A stretch of 6,521 nucleotides of DNA, from the NCBI GenBank assembly GCA_945971355.1, contig CAMFPD010000128.1, positions 1-6,521 of the forward strand, read 5' to 3'. A program made the position numbers and the translations under genes. This document shows, one piece after another, positions 1 through 5,925 of the stretch. Origin of the DNA: an uncultured Lachnobacterium sp. GTDB lineage: Bacteria; Bacillota; Clostridia; Lachnospirales; Lachnospiraceae. Within the stretch, counting starts at the first letter, position 1. The number at the start of each line of letters is the position of its first letter. Below the pieces are notes generated by a model. It worked only from the letters and a program-made list of their open reading frames with translations. It was not told the DNA's origin and searched no databases.

Positions 1-2
1 GG

Positions 3-209
3 GGACTGGGGCAATGGCGTGAGTATGAGTTTGTCGAAGATATAAATGAGAGGGGGTATAAGAGGATCCTTGACAAGGTTATTAAAATTGAACCTCCAAT
101 AGTGACTATGCCTGTCGATAATTGTAGTAAAGTTATAGAACAGTGGAAGTGGACAGAATTTGGAGACATGCTAAGAGGCTTGTCGGTGGAGGCTGTTGGT
201 GTTGGATGA
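3..209 (+). CDS. 3' end of an upstream Tad-operon gene, possibly the TadZ/CpaE-like ATPase (partial)
   Basis: An open frame enters from the left edge and ends at TGA 207-209, giving 68 residues and no start codon in the window. The fragment contains a Lys/Glu/Ile-rich stretch, then a piece reading IVTMPVDNCSKVIEQW, and ends near GDMLRGLSVEAVGVG. No catalytic motif is visible in this piece. The final codons overlap the start of cpaF by 11 bp, and the cpaF ribosome binding site lies inside it, so the two are translationally linked. From locus order in related Clostridia, the gene just before cpaF is usually a ParA/MinD-like ATPase (TadZ/CpaE) that places the machine in the cell. That identity is inference from position only; the reading frame itself is well supported by its length and tight junction. 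Confidence 0.6.
   Translation, partial: GLGQWREYEFVEDINERGYKRILDKVIKIEPPIVTMPVDNCSKVIEQWKWTEFGDMLRGLSVEAVGVG
185..192 (+). promoter_or_regulatory. Ribosome binding site of cpaF that decides the start
   Basis: GGTGGAGG has a GGAGG core at 188-192. Three non-ATG candidates follow in frame: TTG 196, GTG 199 and TTG 202, at 3, 6 and 9 bases from the core. GTG 199 has the best spacing and is preferred, although TTG 202 is possible. The site lies inside the preceding gene. Confidence 0.6.
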
Positions 210-1425
210 GATAAGTGAGAGAATAAGGCAACAGGTCCTTACAGATATTGATGCATCCAGGGATATGGAGGATGAGGAGATATGGGATATCATAAGCAAA
301 ATAGCTTCTGATGAAGTAAAAAAGGAAAAGATAAGCCTGAAAGAGAGAATCGAGCTTGAAAAAAAGATATTTGACAGTTTAAAGAGACTTGATGTTTTGC
401 AGGACCTGATAGATGACACAGATGTGACTGAGATAATGGTCAATGGTCCAGACAAGATATTTTATGAAAAAAATGGTGCAATTCAACAGTATAATGGCAG
501 ATTTGCATCTGAGCAAAAGATGCAGGATATTATACAGCAAATTGTAGGGAGACATAACAGAGTGGTGAATCAGGCTTCTCCTATTGTTGACACCAGATTA
601 GCTGATGGTTCCAGAGTAAATGTTGTGTTATCCCCAATATCATTAGGTGGTTCTGCTATTTCAATCCGAAAGTTTCCAAAGGATCCCTTTGATATGGAGC
701 GTTTAATATCCATTGGGTCTTTGAGTAAAGAGGTTGCCAGGGTTTTAGAAACGCTTGTCAAAGCTAGATACAGCATATTTATTTCTGGGGGTACAGGTTC
801 AGGAAAAACCACATTTCTTAATGCGTTATCGCAATATATTCCAGAGGATGAAAGAATTATTACAATTGAAGATTCAGCAGAGCTGCAACTGTTAGGCGCG
901 CAAAATATTGTTCGTTTAGAAACACGAAATGCGAATGTAGAGGGGGTTGTTCCAATAACAATCAGAGATTTAATAAGGACTGCCTTAAGAATGCGGCCAG
1001 ACAGAATAATTGTAGGAGAGTGCCGAGGAGCGGAGGCTCTGGATATGCTTTCTGCTATGAATACAGGGCATGATGGTTCTCTGTCGACAGGTCATGCTAA
1101 TTCATGTAGGGATATGATATCACGAGTGGAAACAATGGTGCTAATGGGACAGGAACTTCCGCTAGCAGCAATAAGAAGCCAGATAGCATCTGGAATAAAT
1201 ATTATTGTACAGCTGGGGAGACTTAGAGATAAATCAAGGCGCGTGCTGGAGATTGCAGAACTGGATGGAATTGTGGATGGAGAAATACGGTTAAATACGC
1301 TATATAAGTTTGAGGAACTAGGAGAAGAAAATGGTAAAGTGTCAGGAAAGCTGGTCAGGAAAGGCAGATTAAAATCTAGAACAAAGCTGGAAACAGCAGG
1401 AATGAGGGATGTGGATGGACTATGA
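199..1425 (+). CDS. cpaF: CpaF/TadA family secretion ATPase of the Tad pilus
   Basis: This is the cytoplasmic motor ATPase (GspE/PilT-VirB11 superfamily) that powers assembly of Flp pili, working as a hexamer on the TadB/TadC platform. The 408-residue product has an acidic helical N-terminal part (about 1-75), the CpaF N-terminal domain with TEIMVNGPDKIFYE near 77-91 and the DTRLADGSRVNVVLSP segment near 131-146, then the ATPase core. Visible motifs are Walker A GGTGSGKTT (about 197-205), the acidic IITIEDSAEL box (about 220-229), the Walker B region RPDRIIVGECRG (about 266-277) and the His box TGHDGSLSTGHANS (about 289-302). All are intact, and the length is normal for the family. The start is a GTG (alternatives TTG 196 or TTG 202), chosen by spacing from GGAGG at 188-192. 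No ATG start exists upstream in this frame. The gene overlaps its upstream neighbour by 11 bp and tadB by 11 bp. The identification is very secure; only the exact start is open. Confidence 0.96.
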   Translation: MLDEISERIRQQVLTDIDASRDMEDEEIWDIISKIASDEVKKEKISLKERIELEKKIFDSLKRLDVLQDLIDDTDVTEIMVNGPDKIFYEKNGAIQQYNGRFASEQKMQDIIQQIVGRHNRVVNQASPIVDTRLADGSRVNVVLSPISLGGSAISIRKFPKDPFDMERLISIGSLSKEVARVLETLVKARYSIFISGGTGSGKTTFLNALSQYIPEDERIITIEDSAELQLLGAQNIVRLETRNANVEGVVPITIRDLIRTALRMRPDRIIVGECRGAEALDMLSAMNTGHDGSLSTGHANSCRDMISRVETMVLMGQELPLAAIRSQIASGINIIVQLGRLRDKSRRVLEIAELDGIVDGEIRLNTLYKFEELGEENGKVSGKLVRKGRLKSRTKLETAGMRDVDGL

Positions 1426-2152
1426 GAATTACCGATTAACCGTAAAGGAAATATTTATTGTCATTCTGGAGGCGATAGCCATTTCTATCTTAGTTTCTAA
1501 ATTGTTTTTTGATTCATTTTGGGGAATGATAATTTGCCCTATTGTGATTGTTGCATTATGGAAGAGAAAGGTGATGGCTGTAATACAAGAGAGGCGTAGG
1601 ATACTGGCAGGAGAGTTTCAGATGGTATTAAAAAATGTAAGTGGATCCATGTTAGCTGGATTCTCATTGGAAAATGCATTTGTGCAGGCGCAGAACGAGC
1701 TAAAGCAATTGTATGGAGAGAATTCCTTAATGTATATGGAATTGCAAAATATAAATAATCGGGTATCCATGAACACCCCTATCGAGGGGCTTTTGGAAAA
1801 CCTTGCGGAAAGAACAAGGGTTGAGGATATATATAATTTTGCAGATATACTGTCATTTGCTAAAAGAACAGGTGGAAATTTCGTAGAGATAATAGATGAT
1901 ACTGTGAATAAAATGTGGGCAAAGTATGAGACTTCCAGAGAAATAGAGGTGGCAATATCAGCCAAAAGGTTAGAACAGAAGGTTATGAATGTGATACCTA
2001 TTGTGCTCTTAGCATATATGAAAACAACATCAGCTGAATATATGAGTGTATTGTATGGAAATATTGTTGGGATAGTATTTATGTGCTTTTGCTTGGTAGG
2101 TTACGTGGGAGCTATTTATTTAGCTGAACAGATACTTGCAATTAAGGTATAG
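1415..2152 (+). CDS. tadB: TadB-like inner-membrane platform protein (type II secretion F family)
   Basis: One of the two polytopic membrane proteins that form the platform on which CpaF acts. The 245-residue product starts MDYENYRLTVKEIF. It has two N-terminal membrane segments (about 10-30 and 32-48) and then a cytoplasmic helical T2SSF-type domain (about 55-190). This domain includes the family-like pieces LKNVSGSMLAGFSLENAF, ILSFAKRTGGNFVEII and ISAKRLEQKVMNVIPI. Two C-terminal membrane segments follow (about 190-203 and 216-240). ATG 1415 is preferred because GAGGG at 1404-1408 sits 6 bases upstream. ATG 1409 is two codons longer and has a weaker AGGA at 1398-1401. The start overlaps the end of cpaF, which suggests coupled translation. 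The call of TadB rather than TadC rests on gene order and compact size. Confidence 0.9.
   Translation: MDYENYRLTVKEIFIVILEAIAISILVSKLFFDSFWGMIICPIVIVALWKRKVMAVIQERRRILAGEFQMVLKNVSGSMLAGFSLENAFVQAQNELKQLYGENSLMYMELQNINNRVSMNTPIEGLLENLAERTRVEDIYNFADILSFAKRTGGNFVEIIDDTVNKMWAKYETSREIEVAISAKRLEQKVMNVIPIVLLAYMKTTSAEYMSVLYGNIVGIVFMCFCLVGYVGAIYLAEQILAIKV
2144..2147 (+). promoter_or_regulatory. Ribosome binding site of tadC inside the end of tadB
   Basis: AAGG lies 9 bases before ATG 2157. It selects that start over an in-frame TTG at 2136, which has no Shine-Dalgarno-like sequence and would enlarge the overlap with tadB. Confidence 0.5.
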
Positions 2153-2156
2153 GCTT

Positions 2157-3389
2157 ATGGTACAGGATGGAAAAAGAAAAGTATCAAAGGTGATTTTGGT
2201 ATGCATCATGTTTATTGTTCTTGCAGTTGTAATGGAGTATACAGACAGAGAACTTTATGAAAGCAACAAAATAAAAAGGAATGAGCCTGGTGATGATTCG
2301 AAGGAAATTTCTTTGGTTTTGAGTGGGGAAGGTGTGGCGAAGCAGGAGTATGATCTTGAGATTTACGAAAGAATGCTTACAGAATCTGAAGCTCAGAAGT
2401 ATTTTGAAAAAGCAATCGTGGAGATTAATGATAGCTTTTATTTAGGAGAAGAGAATGCAAATTACGTCACAGAGAAAGTAAATCCGTCAGATAAATATGT
2501 TGAAAAGATGGTTAAAGCGGAATGGACATTTTCTGAAAATATAATATCAGATGATGGAGTAATTGATGAAGACCGATTAGAAAAATATGAAGATTACCAG
2601 CAGGGAGTGGTAGTTACGGCTCAGGTTGAACTACAGTGTCAGGATTATGTGGAAGAATATGATTTTCACTTTGTGGTATTTCCAAAGAAACTGAGTGAAC
2701 AGGAACAACTTATAAAACAGATAGGACAAAGTATTGCAGAACAGTTATCAATTCCAGGTGAGGAGATAGTAGTTCTACCGAATGAGATTGGTGGAAAAAA
2801 ATTGACTTGGAAAGAAACCAGTCAGCATTTAGTGGCAAAAGTAATTGCTGTGGAATTGATAGTTATCATATTGATTTGCATTATGAAACAAAAAAAGAAA
2901 AGCGAAGAATTGAAAAAGCGAAAAAAAGATATGGAACTCGAATATTCTGAGATTGTGAGCAAAATGGCTATTTTACTGGGATCTGGGATGTCTGTGAAAC
3001 AGGCATGGAGCAATATATCCGCTCGATATCTCGATAAGAGGAAGAAAAATCAAGTGTCTGAGATACCTATCTATGAGGAAATGCTTATAACAGAGAGGGA
3101 GATAAATGATGGAAAAAGTGAGAGAATAGCATACCAAAATTTTTGTGAACGAGTAAATATTATGTGCTATCACCGTCTAATTAGGTTGTTAATATCAAGT
3201 TTAGACCGGGGAAGCAGGAATATATGTGAAAATTTAGAACAGGAATCGGAAGAAGCATTCGAAGAAAGGAAGGCAGTTGCCAGGCGTTTGGGGGAGGAGG
3301 CAAGCACAAAAATGCTACTACCGATGATGATTATGATGTCTATTGTTATCGCAGTTATAATTGTCCCTGCGATACTGAGTTTTCAATAA
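2157..3389 (+). CDS. tadC: TadC-like F-family platform protein with a large extracytoplasmic domain
   Basis: The second membrane platform protein of the Tad machine. The 410-residue product has one membrane segment near residues 9-28, a long hydrophilic, acidic region at about 29-224, and a second membrane segment at about 225-243. A strongly basic KQKKKSEELKKRKKD stretch marks the cytoplasmic side. The F-type helical domain follows (about 255-380; MAILLGSGMSVKQAW and RLIRLLISSLDRGSRN resemble T2SSF signatures), and then a C-terminal membrane segment (about 385-409). By the positive-inside rule the 29-224 region should lie outside. It has repeated W/Y-rich strand-like pieces such as VVVTAQVELQCQDYVEEYDFHFVVFPKK. 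Classical proteobacterial TadC lacks such a domain, but clostridial relatives often have one. The gene starts 4 bp after tadB and ends 14 bp before the pilin gene. The family call is secure; the role of the outer domain is unknown. Confidence 0.85.
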   Translation: MVQDGKRKVSKVILVCIMFIVLAVVMEYTDRELYESNKIKRNEPGDDSKEISLVLSGEGVAKQEYDLEIYERMLTESEAQKYFEKAIVEINDSFYLGEENANYVTEKVNPSDKYVEKMVKAEWTFSENIISDDGVIDEDRLEKYEDYQQGVVVTAQVELQCQDYVEEYDFHFVVFPKKLSEQEQLIKQIGQSIAEQLSIPGEEIVVLPNEIGGKKLTWKETSQHLVAKVIAVELIVIILICIMKQKKKSEELKKRKKDMELEYSEIVSKMAILLGSGMSVKQAWSNISARYLDKRKKNQVSEIPIYEEMLITEREINDGKSERIAYQNFCERVNIMCYHRLIRLLISSLDRGSRNICENLEQESEEAFEERKAVARRLGEEASTKMLLPMMIMMSIVIAVIIVPAILSFQ

Positions 3390-3391
3390 GA

Positions 3392-3397
3392 AAGGAG
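3392..3397 (+). promoter_or_regulatory. Strong ribosome binding site of the pilin gene
   Basis: AAGGAG is spaced 6 bases from ATG 3404 and is among the strongest Shine-Dalgarno sequences in the window. This suggests that the pilin is translated more than its neighbours from the shared transcript. Confidence 0.7.
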
Positions 3398-3403
3398 AAA
3401 ATT

Positions 3404-3571
3404 ATGTTTAGATTTAATAAATTTTTAAGGGACGAAAAGGCAGCTGGAGTGGTAGAACTGATACTAATTATTGTTGTTTTGATAGGAATTGTTCTTATAT
3501 TCAAGAAACAGCTTACAGAATTGGTAAATGACATATTTGACACAATTACAGATGAAGCTGGAAAAGTGTGA
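3404..3571 (+). CDS. flp: Flp1-like small pilin (major pilin candidate)
   Basis: A 55-codon gene starting at ATG 3404, with a strong AAGGAG ribosome binding site at 3392-3397, 6 bases upstream. The product begins MFRFNKFLRDEKAAGVVELI. It has a short basic/charged leader, one hydrophobic helix (about 16-33), the basic KK pair, and a short amphipathic tail ending DEAGKV. This is the layout of clostridial Flp1-type type IVb pilins, where the helix polymerises into the pilus core. The class III leader would be cut between Ala13 and Ala14, placing Glu18 at mature position +5, the residue that normally guides subunit entry. The residue before the cut is Ala instead of the usual Gly. The gene sits in the only comparatively long gap (14 bp) of the operon, with the best ribosome binding site, which fits high expression of a major subunit. 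It could instead be a minor pilin. Confidence 0.88.
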   Translation: MFRFNKFLRDEKAAGVVELILIIVVLIGIVLIFKKQLTELVNDIFDTITDEAGKV

Positions 3572-3572
3572 T

Positions 3573-5060
3573 ATGAGGAGAAGAGGAAGTATTACCATTT
3601 TTGCATCTATGGTAATAATGCTGGTGATAAATTTTCTTTTTGCATTATTGGAAGCAAGTCGATATACGGAGTTGAATAAGCTAGCTGAAATGAGGTCTTC
3701 GTCTGATATTGAATCAGTTTTTTCTCAATATTGTGTTCCACTGTATGAAGAGTATGGTCTGTTGGGATATGATTGCCAGGGAAGTAGCATTGAAGGATAT
3801 TTAGCAAGTTTAACAGCTGATAATTTTTGTGTGGAAAGGGATTATCTGGGTATGAAACATCTAAATTTGCTTCGTCTTGATCTAGAAACTGCTGACGTAC
3901 AAGGCTATACACTAATTACAGATGGGAACGGTATGGTATACGAAGCGGCCGTGGCATCATATATGAAGGAGAACATAGCATATGGTACGGCGAAAGCTAT
4001 ATATGATACATATATAGATTCTGTGGATATAGGCGAGGCTAATAAGGATGTGGGAGAAAATGTTGATAATGCAATGGCAGAACTTGAGAAACTTGAGGCT
4101 GGAGAAGATGATGATAGCAGCGGTGGAGTTGAAACAATAAAAAAGACTGATGAAAGCGAAGATGCTGTAGCAGATGATACATTTGCTTCAGTACAAAAGT
4201 CAAAGGCATCTGGGGTTTTAACAGTGGTATTGGGCAAGGAGGCTGAAGTGTCAGGTAGTTTAATTGATCTATCAAATTCAGTGTCAAACAGAGAGTTAAA
4301 AGAGGGGGCAAATAAGCAAATTCCAGAGAACGACTGGTTTGATTATGTGTGCTTAGAACAGTATATTCTGAAAAATATGGGAAATTACATATCTCCTAAA
4401 GAAGGAAGGGCTCTGCAGTATGAGGTAGAGTACATAATTGCTGGAAAATCCAGTGATAGTGATAATTTGAAAGCGGTTGTTAATGAATTGCTTTTAGCGA
4501 GGGAAGCAGCAAATTTTATGTATCTTCAAAGCGATGTAAAAAAGAAAGAAGAGGCATTAGTTTTAGCAACAGCAATAGCGGGAGCATCTGCAAATCCTGT
4601 AGTTGTTGATGTTGTAAAGCAAGGATTGTTAGCAGGCTGGGCCTACTGTGAAAGTGTACTTGATGTGAGGACACTGTTATCGGGAGAAAAAATACCATTA
4701 ATTAAGACAACTGCCACATGGACTTCTGAACTTTCCGAAATTGCAACTCTGCTATCAGGTTCTGAAAAGGCAAAAACTGTTTCAAACGGAATGTCATATC
4801 AAGATTATGTAGGAACTCTGCTACTAATTAAAGGCGTGGAGATTATGTCATATAGAGCAATGGATATTCAGGAAGCCACAGTGCAAAGTAAGGATGGATA
4901 TAGTGATTTTAGAATGGATAACGTAATCTCGTCAATGGATATTGCCTTCAACTATGAGTTTGTGCCAGTGTTCTATGGAAATTACAAATATGGTTTAGAT
5001 GGGCGAAGCTTTGACTGGTGTGAGATAACAAAGCAAGCCAAGTATTCGTATTTTGAATAG
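3573..5060 (+). CDS. DUF5702 family membrane-anchored Tad-locus protein (TadG-like role)
   Basis: The 495-residue product begins MRRRGSITIFASMVIMLVIN: a basic start, one hydrophobic segment (about 5-25), and then a large region expected outside the membrane. The piece DIESVFSQYCVPLYEEYGLLGYD directly after the anchor is typical of DUF5702 proteins. So are ANPVVVDVVKQ, GWAYCESVLDVR and TLLSGEKIPLIK (about 340-380) and YQDYVGTLLL (about 408-417). Residues about 152-210 are very acidic, low in complexity and probably disordered. The N terminus resembles a class III leader (RRRG then SITIF) but has Phe, not Glu, at the equivalent of +5, so it may act as an uncut anchor. ATG 3573 starts 1 base after the pilin stop and lacks a clear ribosome binding site, suggesting translational coupling; ATG 3552 and ATG 3528 are longer alternatives inside the pilin gene. 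The biochemical role is unknown. A TadG-like role is inferred from position and topology. Confidence 0.85.
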   Translation: MRRRGSITIFASMVIMLVINFLFALLEASRYTELNKLAEMRSSSDIESVFSQYCVPLYEEYGLLGYDCQGSSIEGYLASLTADNFCVERDYLGMKHLNLLRLDLETADVQGYTLITDGNGMVYEAAVASYMKENIAYGTAKAIYDTYIDSVDIGEANKDVGENVDNAMAELEKLEAGEDDDSSGGVETIKKTDESEDAVADDTFASVQKSKASGVLTVVLGKEAEVSGSLIDLSNSVSNRELKEGANKQIPENDWFDYVCLEQYILKNMGNYISPKEGRALQYEVEYIIAGKSSDSDNLKAVVNELLLAREAANFMYLQSDVKKKEEALVLATAIAGASANPVVVDVVKQGLLAGWAYCESVLDVRTLLSGEKIPLIKTTATWTSELSEIATLLSGSEKAKTVSNGMSYQDYVGTLLLIKGVEIMSYRAMDIQEATVQSKDGYSDFRMDNVISSMDIAFNYEFVPVFYGNYKYGLDGRSFDWCEITKQAKYSYFE

Positions 5061-5070
5061 GGAAGGCAGG
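5061..5070 (+). promoter_or_regulatory. Ribosome binding site of the first tadE-like gene, partly inside an inverted-repeat arm
   Basis: GGAAGGCAGG lies 3-7 bases (counting from AGG 5068-5070 or AAGG 5063-5066) before ATG 5074. It favours that start over the in-frame TTG 5053. Its right half (5066-5070) is part of the left arm of the inverted repeat, so folding could hide it. Confidence 0.55.
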
Positions 5071-5187
5071 TGTATGAGGGTGTCTCGTTGTAATAATAAA
5101 ATAATTAGTCAAGCAAAATCTCTCCCAAGGTTTATATCAAGACACGTTTCCCAAAACGAGCGCAAGGAGACACCCTCATGCACCTGC
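5066..5187. repeat. Inverted repeat, 21-bp arms around an 80-bp spacer, covering the start of the first tadE-like gene
   Basis: The arm at 5066-5086 is the reverse complement of 5167-5187 except at one position (T5073 against G5180, which would still pair as U-G in RNA). After one mismatch, three more pairs (5088-5090 with 5163-5165) extend it. A further piece of the same sequence, AACGAG at 5155-5160, matches the reverse complement of 5084-5089 if a 9-base insertion in the right copy is allowed. The left arm holds part of the ribosome binding site and the start codon ATG 5074; the right arm ends 3 codons before the pseudopilin leader motif. The structure is read directly; its nature (invertible segment, inserted palindromic repeat or mRNA hairpin) is not settled. 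Confidence 0.85.
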
Positions 5188-5925
5188 ACAAAAGCTTCAT
5201 ATACATTAGAGGCTGCTATAGTCTTTCCTGTGGTAACTGGTTTTATGGTTTTTGTACTTATGTTCTTTAGAGTTCTTCAGATACAGACAGCTGTTGAGGC
5301 TGCTCTTGTGTATGCATCAAGAATGACAGCTGTTGAGGCATGTGCAGTAGAGTCTGATGTGGTGCTACTGGCATCGGCAGAAGGGTTTTTTGTAAGCAAA
5401 TTGGGTGATAGCGAAGTTGTAGAAGAATATGTTGACGGTGGAATCTGGGGAATTTCATTACTTCAATCACAGGCTAATGATGAAAACATTTCATTAATTG
5501 CAGATTACAATATAAAATTGCCTATTGGTTTTTTTGAGATAGATACTTTTAATATGTCTCAAAAAAGTGTCAGTAGAAAGTGGATTGGAAAAGCCATAAC
5601 TGAAGCATCGGAGGATTATGTTTACATAACAGACTATGGAACTGTGTATCACAAATCAAAGAGCTGTTCGCATTTGGATTTGAGTATAAATAGAGTAAAT
5701 TTAGGTGAAATTAAGCTACTGAGGAACAAAAATGGGGGCAAATACAGCGCGTGTTCTAAGTGCGCGGAAAAAATACCGGAATTTTCAATGGTTTACGTAA
5801 CTGATTATGGCACATTGTATCACGGAGATGTTTCATGTAGCGCTTTAAAAAGGACAATTCGTATTGTTCCACTATCAGAGGTTTTTGATATGCCGGCGTG
5901 TAGCAAATGTGGGGGAATAAAATGA
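5074..5925 (+). CDS. TadE-like pseudopilin with a long leader and two C-terminal YH-C-CxxC modules
   Basis: The product has 283 residues. Residues 1-41 are an unusually long basic leader containing Cys6, Cys36 and Cys38. The class III signal ASYTLEAAIVFPVV then leads into a membrane helix (about 46-69), giving a predicted cut between Ala41 and Ser42 with Glu46 at +5. This pattern is typical of TadE-like minor pilins, which are cut by the A24 peptidase and join the Tad machine. The outer part ends in two copies of one module: YITDYGTVYHKSKSC to CSKC (about 184-230; His193, Cys198, Cys227, Cys230) and YVTDYGTLYHGDVSC to CSKC (about 241-279; His250, Cys255, Cys276, Cys279). The spacing resembles a small zinc site, but metal binding is inference. 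ATG 5074 is supported by GGAAGGCAGG; no good start exists after the inverted repeat. The gene follows DUF5702 by 13 bp and overlaps the peptidase gene by 4 bp (ATGA). Confidence 0.85.
   Translation: MRVSRCNNKIISQAKSLPRFISRHVSQNERKETPSCTCTKASYTLEAAIVFPVVTGFMVFVLMFFRVLQIQTAVEAALVYASRMTAVEACAVESDVVLLASAEGFFVSKLGDSEVVEEYVDGGIWGISLLQSQANDENISLIADYNIKLPIGFFEIDTFNMSQKSVSRKWIGKAITEASEDYVYITDYGTVYHKSKSCSHLDLSINRVNLGEIKLLRNKNGGKYSACSKCAEKIPEFSMVYVTDYGTLYHGDVSCSALKRTIRIVPLSEVFDMPACSKCGGIK
5286..5339 (+). repeat. 15-bp direct repeat, 39-bp period, inside the first tadE-like gene
   Basis: GACAGCTGTTGAGGC occurs at 5286-5300 and again at 5325-5339. The 39-base offset is 13 codons, so both copies encode TAVEA in the same frame (residues about 72-76 and 85-89). 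A recombination or slippage event between them would delete 13 residues without a frameshift. Confidence 0.8.
5620..5823 (+). repeat. Diverged internal duplication encoding the two YH-C-CxxC modules
   Basis: Bases 5620-5652 and 5791-5823 match at 27 of 33 positions, offset by 171 bases (57 codons, in frame). They encode VYITDYGTVYH and VYVTDYGTLYH. The similarity continues at protein level through the CSxL and CSKC pieces, so one module arose from the other, or both are held by strong selection. Confidence 0.85.
5911..5916 (+). promoter_or_regulatory. Ribosome binding site of the prepilin peptidase gene
   Basis: GGGGGA lies 5 bases before ATG 5922. It selects that start over ATG 5907, which has no purine-rich site and would lengthen the overlap with the preceding gene. 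Confidence 0.6.

Noticed and set aside
1..198. A promoter for the operon at the left edge.
   Set aside because: The region is coding for the upstream gene and shows no convincing -35/-10 pair near cpaF; the tight overlap argues for read-through transcription.
1776..1794. Small hairpin CCCCT/AGGGG followed by CTTTT inside tadB, like a terminator.
   Set aside because: The stem is only 5 bp and lies in the middle of a conserved coding region; chance is a sufficient explanation.
3905..4237. Long Ser-rich open frame on the minus strand opposite the DUF5702 gene.
   Set aside because: It is the mirror of the Glu/Asp/Ala-rich section on the + strand, has no ribosome binding site, and lies fully inside a well-supported gene.
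5109..5154. Two loosely similar pieces TCAAG...TCCCAA (5109-5128 and 5137-5154) inside the inverted-repeat spacer.
   Set aside because: The inner distances differ by two bases and only short words match; too weak to call a repeat.
5530..5566. 10-bp inverted repeat TTTTTTGAGA / TCTCAAAAAA with a 17-base loop in the first tadE-like gene.
   Set aside because: It is almost wholly A/T, sits in ordinary Phe/Glu and Ser/Gln/Lys codons, and has no link to a start or gene border.
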